Shown here: positions 48,701 through 60,700 of the stretch, piece after piece | How the letters are laid out: each line of letters opens with the position of its first letter | Numbering within the stretch: the first letter of the stretch is position 1 | Assembly: GCF_030463565.1 (NCBI RefSeq) | Contig: NC_134656.1 | Location: forward strand, 563,001-627,000 | Direction of reading: 5' to 3' | Length of the DNA: 64,000 nucleotides | From: Pelecanus crispus | Taxonomy: Eukaryota > Chordata > Aves > Pelecaniformes > Pelecanidae | Position numbers and translations under genes: made by a program | Notes under the pieces: model-generated | Seen by the model: the letters and a program-made list of their open reading frames with translations, nothing else | Database searches by the model: none | Told to the model about the DNA's origin: nothing

Positions 48701-51700
48701 AACGTGCATCACTTGGCAAACACGATTTTCTATTCTGCAGCTATTCAGTGGCTTTTCTTGACCCTCAAAAAAACATTTGCTCCTGTATAGAAAAACAAGG
48801 TGAAAATGGACAACTCTGTACGGCTCCCCAAAGCTATTTCAGGGTATATTTTTTATGATTATTAAAATCCTTTTATGTTTTCTTGTCCTGCTGTTCCTAA
48901 TGACCCCATGGAAACTTAGACTGTCTCTTTACTAAACCTTCTGGTTAATTAAACGGAACCACTTTATGCAGCATTTTTCCAGGAAATCTAGTATTCTGCT
49001 TTCGCCGGTATTTTGGAAAGTGAGAGATTGTGTTATGCTAATGTGGAAAGTCCAAATAACGTTAGCATGTCGTCTTTTTGAAATAATAAATGTACCAAAA
49101 GAGCGCTCTCGGATGTAAAGGTATTAAAAGGAGGAAAACAATGGTTAGCAAATGAAGTTGTAATTCAGAGTTCCCCTTGAAGACTGAGGTCACTCCCTGT
49201 TTCGTGATACTCATGTATGCTTGTCTTTGAATTAATGTTCAGCTAAAAGTTACCTCAGTAAGCACAGATGAGACTAAGATAAACTGCTTGCCCACTGGCA
49301 GAATAAATATTTCAAATAAAATCAACTCTAGACAGTCCAGTCAAGCAGCTATTGATCTCTAAAAGCCTGAACTTAAACCCAATGAATATTCCAGAGATCA
49401 GCTCTGCGCAACCTTCCTAAATGCTGATCAATATGCAATTACTTCCCCTGAAAACATTTCTTATATTGTCTGGCCTAAGTAGTACTTTATTTTTAGCTCC
49501 CTGTGGAGGGGAGGTGGGGTGTGGAGCCACCCTCCCGCAGCGCTCTTCGCTCGTGGGTAGAACTCGCTGCGCGCCAGGTCCCAGCTGCACGTGGCGCCTG
49601 CAGCGCAGGCGTCGTGCCCGTCGGAAGCGCCAGCGCAGAGCAACCCGCGTGCGTCCCAGGAGAGCTGCTCCCTCGCCTCCCTCCAGGGGAAGAGCACAGC
49701 TTGTTTCTGGCGGGATTTATTTTTATATGTGCATGTAGCTATGTATTTGTTAGAGACCAAATTCTCATGGGGAATAGAAAATCAGAGGAGGCTGCCGTGC
49801 ACTTGGGTTGGAAGGTGGTGGGGCTTGTGACCGTCCTGCCCCGGGGAACGTCCCCCGGGCCCCCTCTCGCTCTGTAGCTCACGTTAGCTCCTGCTGCCGT
49901 TTACCTGCTCTGTTGGTTTATGGGCTGTATTTGCAACCGCTTTTTCAGGTCATGTTTCACAAGATATTTTAAATATTCCCCTGGATGAATTATAAATTCC
50001 TCTGTTTCTGGTTTGAGAGGTACAGGACTTTTGGAGATCATTTTCAGCCCACCTGTGTGCTGTCGGTGTGAGTTACCAGCATCGGCATTCTGAACTTGCA
50101 TTAAAACAGAATAGCCCAGGATCTATCTGCTTCCTTCCAAACGTGATTTCTGGAGATGGGGTTTTCTTCATTACGGCTGACTGCCAAGCTACGCTTACCA
50201 AACTTACTCCGTTGTTAAACTGAATTATTGCTAAATCCTGATCTTTGTGGGGTGGCAGTGTTTGCCTTGCGTACCCGACCCAGTCTCCTCTGCCGTTTTG
50301 TGCTAGTGTTTGTGAGGTGGTGAAGAAATAACTTCTTCAGTAGCCAAGAAATAAAAAATAAGAAAATAAAACCATAGCAATAAAATATATAAAATGAAAT
50401 AAAAAGAAAATAGAAAATAAAAAGAAATAAAAGACATTAGAAAAGAAATAACCAAGAGAATATTCTCAACCACAGTGTTGAAAAGAGTATTGGTCGATAA
50501 AATGTTTTGGCTTCTTGAAGAAAATCTCGCTTAGAGCTTGTGCTCAGACTCTTCATACTTTCCTGTCATATTCATTTCCCTTTTCATGCTGTCTCTTTAA
50601 AGTAGGGTGGTCCAAAGCTCCTCATGTCCCTGAAAAGTTTAACTTGCAGCTTTCTTTTCACAGAGAGAAGAAGATTTCCCGCAGCAGTGCCCTGAAGGTA
50701 CTGGACCACGCCATGATTGGACCGGAGGGCACGGACAACTGTCACAAGTTTGTTGACATTCTTGGTCTGAGGACCATCTTTCCACTCTTCATGAAATCAC
50801 CCAAAAAGATAAAGAAAGTGGGAACAACTGAGAAAGAACATGAAGGTAGGCATGCTTCCAGATCCTTCTTATTGTCATGGAGGAGGTGAATGGAAGGCAA
50901 GTGTCTGAAAAGTACGTGCAGCAAGGAGGGTAGGCATGCTTCCAGATCCTTCTTATTGTCATGGAGGAGGTGAATGGAAGAAGGCAAGTGTCTGAAAAGT
51001 ACCTGCAGCAAGGAGGGAATGGCACATCACCAGCCTTCTCGGGGCTCCTCTAGCTTTCGGGTCCAGGCAGCCTGCCCGCTCCCTGTCGCAGGCTAGCTGT
51101 CGATGACATGCTTGCCCTGCTTGTTTTGGTATCCGCAGTTCCTGGCGATTCCATTTCATGTGCTGTTAATAAGTTATTTTACTCCTGTAGGGTCTGTTGT
51201 TTGAAGCTCTGACTCTTTGATGCAAAACTCTTTTCAAGAGAGTAATGAGGCAACTACAAATGTCACCTCAAAAGCAGTGTTTTCGTGGCTCTGAGCACTG
51301 AAGTGTGACTCGATGAACATCAGGCATTGCAGAAATAAACTGCATGCTTTTGAAGTTGCCTTTTTTTTTTTTTTTCTTTTTCTATGTTTTTTCCTCTCTG
51401 CCCTGGAAAACTCTGCTTTAACAGAAATCTGCTGTGGAGCATTACTGCAGGACCTTATGCTGAACTGAATCTAGGGTCAGTCCCTCCTGCTTTTCCATTT
51501 TGTTGATAATTAACTATGTCTTGGAAGAAACTATATAGTGCCAGTGATGCTTGAGGTTTTGTGCCAGTTCATTACTCACCTCGGTTCTATAAGGGGTGAA
51601 TATTGTCAAAAGCTGAAGCAGTGTGAGTGGGTCTCAGGCTTGCCTAGTATCCATCCTGAATTCTTGCAGCAAACCGAGGGAAAATGGAAGAACACAGCAA

Positions 51701-54700
51701 CAAAATGGGAGCTCTAAACCCAGATACCCTGCTTTGGTACTGTCCTCGCAACTCGGGTGGAACCAGGTGTCCTGATGCTCTCCAGAGAAAGGCAGGGAGG
51801 TGCTGCCGCCTGCAGACCTCGCCGGCGCTGGGCTGAGGCGCGGGCTGGGACTGAGCAGCCCCTTCCTCTGGAAGAGCTGCAGAGCTGGGGGCAGCTCCGT
51901 GGGCATCTGCTTGCTCTCATCCATCCTGGGGACAGGCTGGTGAGGAAGAGGAGGGGCAAATTCAGCAAGCGGCGGTTTTCTTCTTGAAAACTGTGCCAGC
52001 GGTGAGCTGGTACCACATTTGTTCTAGAGCACCAACACTAAAAGATGCTAACGCTCCGCTAACGAAGGTCGCGGCTTGGCGAGGCATGCTTGGGCTGCGA
52101 TAGCCGCCTCGGAGGCGGCGGGGCTGAGGCGCGAAGGTGGGTCGAAGCAGGAATTGGCAGTGCCGGGCTGTGCGTGCACAGGTGGAGAGAAGGGGCTTAC
52201 CTGCAGCCCAGTGCCAGCCGTAGGAAGGATTCGCACGCAGGCTGCCAATTCTGGCTGCTTTATCTGTCTTGTATTGTTTCGCTTGTCTTGGATAGATAAT
52301 GGTGAGGAAGAAATGCTGTTGTGTGTTCTGGGGTTTATGCAATAAAATTGCAGAGATTGCAGTTGCGCTTAGATGATGAATTTAGGGGATGTTCTGAAAT
52401 CTTCATTTGCGGTATGAAAATGAGGTTGTTTAATTCTTCTTACTGAGAGAAAGCTCGAGCTAGAATATGAGCTTCTGAGTAGAGATCTGGGTCTGCGGCT
52501 CATGTCATTGACTTCATTTTTCAGTTTGGGAAAGTGAGTTAATCTCCGTCTCATCTGCTTTGTCTTCAGACTGCAGATGACATCTGTGTGCAATCTTGGC
52601 TACTGTGAGGATTAGGTAGCAGTCTGGAAAGCCCTAACAGGGTCAGTTCCTAACTATTCCTGTGCTAGGAAGAAAAGCAAATCTGCCCTCAGGAAAATGG
52701 AGTGATCCGTGCAAATAGTCTTCGTATCATACTTCCATCTCATTAATATTCAGAAGACATGGAGGACATTAAGATGAGTCCAGAATTCAGTTTTATTAGA
52801 ATAAACGCTCCCTAAAATGCTGTGGTAGTAAGTCCAATTTTCTTTGTTTCGCATCGCTGGGCAGGTGAGTTACTGAATTTCTAATGATGGGAGTTAATTG
52901 AGATGTTTTACAGGGTTCCCCCGGAGCCTGTCACAGCCATTGTCCTGACACGTGTATAAGCAGCATAGTATATGTTTTTACTTTGCCAAATGTTGCACCA
53001 GCAATACAGTAATTACTCTGTGCTCGGGGGCACTGCTGGTTGATGGTCAGCTCCTGTGAGCCACTGGCTGAACAGGAATGCTGCAAAGGCTGCATGGTGC
53101 CTGCTGGTTTTAAAGGAAACGGTGCAGGTCTGGCGTGATTGAGAATCGATGCCCTCTGTGCTGCGTTGATCCTAGGAACGCGCTTCTTCCTGCATATCTC
53201 TTTGTCTATCAAAAGGAATGCTAGTATTCAGTCTTATCATCTTTTCTTGTAAAAACTTTATCCTGTGTGCAAACTGTTTAAAAAAAACCAAATTAAAAAT
53301 TAGAATGATCCTCTCCTGCTAGGAGAGCGTTCGTGTATATGTCAAATGGAGGAACATATTCCTTTAAAGGATTAACTAGAATGGCTTTGTAGCAGAGGCA
53401 TCAGTATTTATTAAAAAGCGGTTCTAAGGAGCTGCGCTGTGAACGCACTCGCTGTAACGCCGTTGAGACTGCATCGGGACAGACGCTCGTGGTTGTGCTG
53501 CAAAATGCGAACTTCTTAATGGGCTATTGACCCTGCGGCCTCCCGACAGCTGCTCCGAGGACAGCCCTGTTAAAAGGCTTCAGCTGGGTGAGGTACCAAA
53601 CAGCTCTGCCAGAAGTGCGCTGTCCACCGAGGCTCTGCCTGCGCCGCCTGTCCTGGGCATCCCTTTGTCTGCAGCTGCAGAAGTGCCGCCGGGCTGCAGG
53701 TACCCGCAGCAGCTGGGGCTGCAGGATGCTTTGGCTGTAGGTAGCGGCAGAGACTCTCTTCTCCTTGGGCATCCGGTGCTCCATCTTGAGAGCACGGAGC
53801 CTTTCGTACGTGTGGTAGGAAAATACTCCCCTTGTCTTTATTTTATAGTAGCGTTGCTTCTTACATAAGAGAGAGTCTATAAAATAATGTTTATTTTATC
53901 GTCTTGAAGGTGGTGTTCTGAATGTGACAAAATAATAAATACCCTGGTGGAAAAAAAAAAAATCTCAGTGTGACTGACTTGGTGAGCTTTTATTACAGAA
54001 ATTTATAATCCAAATTAAATTTGATAAAAATAACTTTTCTGTAACGTATTTCTCTCTTTTTTTTAAAAGCTAGCATAAAGGTGCCAGTGCTAGTTAGCTA
54101 CATTTTAAACACTGTCAGTGTTTAAAAATTATTTTACACTAGGGAGCCTGTGAACAATTTAAATCCAAACTGCACATATTTATGCTTTATATACACTGTG
54201 TAATTAGGAAAAAAGAAAGGGAAAATTTCTTAACCATCTTTATGGATGATCTGAGCTTGAAGATTTGGCTGGTGGTGTCTAACTGACTACACATTATCTG
54301 CAATTGAATTTTGCCTGACTTTGTACAGATCATGATATACTTCTGAGCGTATTAGGTTTGGGAGAAAAATCTCATTTGAAGCAATTTCCCTTTTTCTGAG
54401 GCAGTGAAGCAACTCAAAGCAGAAATATTTTGCAGTTGAAAACAGAAATGTCTTAGAGGTTTCCTGTGTCTGTGGGCTCGAAATACTTGTGAGTATCCAG
54501 CCAGGTTGGCCAGCCTTAAAGAGAAATAGCCCGTCGTCGTAGAAAGTAGCGTGTCTTGGTTAGGGGTTTGTTGTGAGTTTGTTGAATGGCGTTAGCGGGG
54601 TCCGCCTGGGATGCTGCTTGGCACTGTGTGGAGCGGATGGAAAGGCGGATGAGGCAGGCTATAGGAGGTGGAGAATTAATGACAAGTATTACTGCAGAAA

Positions 54701-57700
54701 TGCATTTAATTCCACTGGATGCTCAGTGTTTGTTTTTGTGATTGACTGCTCCCTGCAATCTTCCTGATTAAGGATTGTGATGCCTCTGGTGGTATCATCC
54801 AGACAGGTGTTGAGTTGGAGACCGAGCACCGTGTACAAGGTACGATGCAGCATAGCTTGGCCGTAGCCTTTTGTTGTGGCTTATCACGTAAGTAACGCAT
54901 GGTAGTACAATATAGCCTACCAGTGAGGGTTGGTAAAAGGTAAAGGCCAAATTGTGGAGAAAATGTGCTCGTGGTCAGTCTGAGACTGGGGACTGCGTTA
55001 CACATATAGAACGGTGGGACCCGCCGTGTTACGGGGGTCGGTGCATTCTGACGGGGCGCGCCGAGAGGAGCCCGGCTGCCCCGTGGCTTCAGTGGAACTG
55101 AGCTGGAGGGGCAGAGGCAAGCGTCTCGTGTGTGCGATTGCAGGGGTTTTGGCTCTGGGTGGTTCTTGGCATAAATATAGGGTAAGATTTGAAATAATGC
55201 TTCTGTATGGTGAACTTTGAAAGGCAGGGGATGCTGTATGAATGCCTGTGTTCCAGAAACCCTTCTGCCGCAGAGCCAAGGGGCAGCTTATCTTCGCTGT
55301 CCATAAGGGTGCAAGGTCTCTCGGTGCTGGACTTCCTGCAGCAACAGTCGAATCAAAGCGTTGGGTGATAACTTGGAAGTCTTGAACAGTCTCAGTGAGC
55401 TAAAAATGGAGAAAATGCAAATTCCTTCTGAATTAGAGTCTGTAGTGAAGCAATCATAACTTGCTTGATAGGCTGTATATTCTCCTGCTCTTTCTCAGGA
55501 CAGTTATTTGCAGCCTAGTTTTGCTCACTTGAAGAGTCTAATGAACTATAAAAGGATGTTTGTCCAATTCATCTTCATTTAAATGCCTTCTCTTGACTTA
55601 GATGTCAGTTTTACTTAGGAATGCTTAATTTGATAACCTAAGAATTAGTTCAGCCAATTTCCAAATGAGAATTCCTATCACTGTGGTTTTTTGCCTCTTC
55701 GCCCTCTAACAATGAGGAAGTCTCTTTTGGAGATACATGATAAAGTGCGAGGCCTCCTACCCTGGTCTTCAGAGTTCTGTGAAACGCTTCCTTTAAAAAA
55801 CAGCAGCAGCAAAACCCATTTCTTAGTAAATATGCTCTTACTCCTTTGTAGCGTACATGGAAAGGCGGCAGAGCCCTTGGAATGAATACCTGCTGCAGAA
55901 CCGAGTTCCCTGGGCATGGAAAAGTCAAAAGGCAGCAACAGAAAAAGGGCCTGATAAAGAGTATCTTTATTAACTGAAGACCCTCTGCCAGCCAGCAGAA
56001 AATATTTTTCATGTGGTGGTCTTCTGAAGTGAATACCTAGGGAAGGCATCAGTCTGTTGAAACAGAACTTTATTATGCTGATTTGTTATTTTACCATCAG
56101 CCCTGCAGCATGCGACAGGAATCTGTTACTTGAATGAGCCATGATGCTGAGTACAGAGTTAAATTTACCTCAATTAAAGTTAGCATTCTCTGTTACAAGA
56201 ACATCGCAAAAATAAACTTTCTCAGTGGATGGAAAGAATTTTGATTTACGTTCAGCATGGTGCTTGGATTCCAGCTCAACAGGGGCATCGTGTGGAGCTT
56301 TTTCAACCTTTCCAGGCCCCGCTTTACCCATTAGTAAAATCAGTATTTCTTGCTGTTGTCAGTATTTTAAGATAAGCTTTTTTTCTTGGCAAAATATTTT
56401 GAGATACTTGAGTGGGTTATCTTTTAAAAATGCAGAGTATTAATGCATGTGAAAGCAGGTAAGCTTATTAGATGGTGGAGCACTGGAATAGCACGTCCTG
56501 GTTCCACCTGTAGTTCTGTAACAAACCAAAGCAGGAGTGGCGTGCCGGAGCGGTCAGTCTTCCGTGACTTTACAAGCTGCACTGCAAAACCCCCATCTGC
56601 GCGTGTTCCATACGCATCCGAAGGCTGTGCAGAGGAGAAGCCAGAAGTCACCTCTCAACTCCTCTTCTGCTGCGGATTTAGGCTGGGTTGGAAGCACGCC
56701 TGGTCCCGGGGTGCTTTGGCAGCGTGGCCTCGGCGCCAGCGTCCTCCCTCCCGGAGCTGGGGAGCTGCTGGTCCTTGGCGTGTGCCGGGGGCTTTGTCCA
56801 GGCTTCCCAGCAAAGAGGCGTGCAGCCGCAGAGTTCTGTGCTGAAGAAGGGCAGAAATTTCTGAAAGTGCCTTTTCTCCCCTGGTACTTTCCTGCCCTAA
56901 TTAGAAACCACAGTTTATCTTAAGAGTTCTTTACAGGACAGAAGGCTCTTAAATGTGTTCTGCTGGGTTCTGCAAGCAGAATATCCTGCTTGGCCACCTC
57001 ATGGCTGCTGTTCCCCCTGCGCCCATGTCCTCCGGGAGGATGCTTGCCTCCTCTGCGTCAGTATTGCAGGGGACCGCGCCTGAGCCTCCTCCCCTGCTAG
57101 GCAGATGTCTGTTATAAAGAAATGTAAAAAAAAAAAAGGGGGGGGGGGGGGGAATAATAAAGGCAGAGGAGTGTAATGTTACGGCTTGATTTGACAGGAC
57201 CTCCTGCTGTTGCAGCTGCCAGTGCCAGCCACGGAATAGATTAATCTGTATTCCAACACGCCACAGCTGAAGTCAAGATCGATCTAATTAGGGTGTTTTA
57301 AACACCGCTTGCATTCTGAAGTCTCCGTGCCTGTCTGGAGAGGGAACGGCTCCCAAGAGCTCGAGGTGATCCTGGTCTAAGCAGGACTCCGGTGCGGCTG
57401 GGTGAGCACGTGGCTGTGACCTGCTCAGAGCCAGGGACGTGGCTGGCACGGCGTGCCGCGTGTCGGCATCGCGGCGTCGGGCACGTGCAGGTGAACCGGC
57501 TGATGGGGCAGAAAGCAGGGTTATCTGCCGATAAAGGAGCCTCTGTCTTCCCATATCCATGAATCTGTGAGACTGTGGGACGTTTATATGAAGAAAAAGT
57601 TGTTCTTGGTGCGTACTAGCTGCCAGCTGATAACCGTTCCTATAAAGGCATCTGGTGGTGCCGAGCATGGCTCGTTTTGGTGTTTGCGTCTCAAAGGAAA

Positions 57701-60700
57701 TGCATGTAGTCATTCTTAGGGATGGGGGCTAGGCAGCAACTTCTGCCTCTGCCCTTGTCTCTTGCCCTCCTTGAAAATAACTCTCTTTGTGCAGGCGATG
57801 CGGACTTTGGCTGGGCGTTGGCACGATGGTTTAGAAATTCCCAAAATATTCAGAGGCAGGCAGGCTGCCCGAGGCGTCGCCCGAGGGCGATGTGCAGCTT
57901 GTCGCCTCTGGCTCTCAGCTGAGATCAAAGCTGGGCAGCTGCAGGTTTTGTTTCTGAGGACTCAGAATAGCACCAGCTACTAATTGTTTTCCAAAGAAGA
58001 TCCAACCCAGAGCAAATGCTGTGATTCTAGAATTTTGCATACGTGAGATATATATTGGTGCAGTCCATGCGAAAATGGTGAGACCCACGCCCGCAGGAGC
58101 CTTCGCTCCTAGGTTAACACCTCTCACTTCTGGTTACTCGTGTAAATGCTTTAATTCCTTGAATAATGGATTCAGCCACCTACTGCATAGCACTGCTCTT
58201 ACCTCAGGGTTTGTCCTGATTTTGGCTGGTGTCCTTGCACATGGATGTTGGTGTTTATTGGGCCAGGAGTTGCATTATAGCACAATTATGATGATTTTTT
58301 TTTTTTTTTTTGTCGGGAGTATGAAACACGCTAGTGCATTTTTTCAGGAAGCTGATCAAAAACAAAGGCTTAGATAGTTCAGAAATATTCCTGTACAATA
58401 TTTTTTTGAACACTTTGACCAGGCAACTAAATATTTCCTGGATTTTCTGGAGTGATATGTTGAAAGAATAACCTCATTCTTAAAAAAAACCTGTGTCAGC
58501 TTCTTTAGAATTCTCAGTAGTTTAAAAGATTTTATTGATAAAATGGATAAATATCTGCATATGAGCACCAAAGCAAAAATGATGGCTAGAATACATTTCC
58601 TAGTAAAGGAGTATTGAGAAAAAGCAATGAAGATACATCATTGGTGAGAATATTACTACAAAAACACTGTGTCAACACTTCTAAACACTTCCAAAAAAAG
58701 GTTTGGGAAAAAATAGTGTGAAATACAAAATGTTGGCTTCTTTCTAAAGCAGCAGAGCATCTGTTGGGATGTATTTTAAAAAAAGTCTTCATTTTGTTGT
58801 ATTCTTTGCACCTTAAGAAAACAGGATCTTGCAAGGACTTTGGAGGCTTTTACAGTATTTTTAATGTATGCGCTTAATTTGGTGTCGCTTTTTGTGGAAT
58901 AACTGTTTCTTTGCAGCGAGAGCGTGCGCTGCCGCACCCAGAGCCATCCTTCACCCCCATGTTATCCTGTCGAAATGACAGAGCAGCCGCGCGGTGCTGG
59001 CCACCCGATAAACCTGTTATCTCCCCTGCTCCTCCTGCCAGCAGCTCTCCCAATCTCTTTGGTACATGAAAAATTGACACCACCTCGGGCAGAAATCTGT
59101 TTCTAAGGAAGCTACATTTATAAGTAGCTAATGAAATGGGGTGTGTGCATGCGTGTGTACAGCCTCTTCTGTTTGCTGCCCTTACGTCGTATGCAGATAA
59201 TCGGTGCTATGGAGAGGGCAGGCACAACTTGGACAAGCAGCCTGCGTGACTTCGCCTTTCGACGAAAGCGTAAGCTGGCAGTTACTGCAGGAGCTCCTTG
59301 CAAACACATCGGTGTCGCTTGTTCTTTGTACGCTGGTGCAATCGATCAAGGCTTCTTGTGGCTCCAGGCTAGGCAGCGCCATGGAAATGCATGTTAAAAC
59401 GGTTTGATGGCAATAAGATGATGATCCCTTTCCTCTGCACATTGCATTTTCCTCTCTGAAAATAAATCTTGATGCCCCTTCTCCTCTCCCCACCACTGTG
59501 AGTGAGGAAATGTTTATGGCCATTATTTTTCATCAGTCTTAATCAGCAAGATTAAAGTGAGGACATCTTGGAGAAGTTAGTTTAGAATACATTGAGATGT
59601 CTAAAACATAAGGTCTGTGCTTAATGCAGACCTGTAGGCAGGTAGCAATACCAAATGATTTGGCAAGGGAGAGAAGCTCGCGCCTCTCATTTGCTTTGCG
59701 CCTTTGTGCTTGGTTTTATTTCCCTGTATTAAAACCATATACTCTTTGGTATTGCCAACGTCATTTCTCATGTTGGCACACATTTTGCAAATGATCTGCA
59801 TCTCCTGTGATACCGGGGCCGCAGAAGTGCGGTGTGTGGCCGCTCCGCTTCCCTTTCACAAGAAAAGGAAGGCGGGCGCCTTCCCTGGGCTCCTTCCCTC
59901 GCCTTGGGCTGGCTCCCAGGGCTGTCGGTTCCTCCACCCCAGAAAGTGTTCATGGGCAAAACGAGAAAGAGCCAGAGCATGAGAGTTATAACAAGAGCTT
60001 GACTTGAAATGTTTCGAACCCGGTATGATTTTGTATGTATATTGTATATAAATTGCACGTAAAACTGGTGAATCCTTCTGAAGAAACAAGGACACAGAGA
60101 GGCACTTGCTTTTGTACTTCGCTGAAGTCTGGTACAGCCAAATATTAGTGGTTAAAGAAGCGTAAGACGCCCTACGTGAAAAAGTGTGCTTTTGGGGAAG
60201 ATCATGTTGCTTTCTGTCCCTCAAGGAGCAAAGAGCTCGCGGCCCCGTTCAGAAACGCTGTGGTTTTGAACACCACTGGAACCGCTGGCTGCGGCGAGGG
60301 AGCGCACCGTGTTGGTGCTCGGGAGGAGCTTCTGAAAGGCGTGCGAGGCACAGAAGCCGCGATGCCACGCGGCCCCTCGGTGCCGCCTTTGGTGGTCCCC
60401 GCCGAGGGACATCGGTGTTCCGGCAGAAGGAACTCTGCAGAGCTCAGCCCCGCTCCTCGGGAGGAGACCAACATGGCTGGGGCTTTGAGGCCCTTGGTTC
60501 AGTCGCCTCTCAGAGGGAAGCTGTGGTCAGACATAACACAGATGTTGTCCCTTGTGTGCTTGCAGTGTTGACTTTTTACTTGGCTCCAAGGTCTGTGCTG
60601 TAAAATATGACCCCCCCAGTGCGACTGGAAGACCATAGAACACTTTTATTTGGTCATTTCTGGTTTGTTGCGGCACATTCATATTCAATCCATGGGATTT

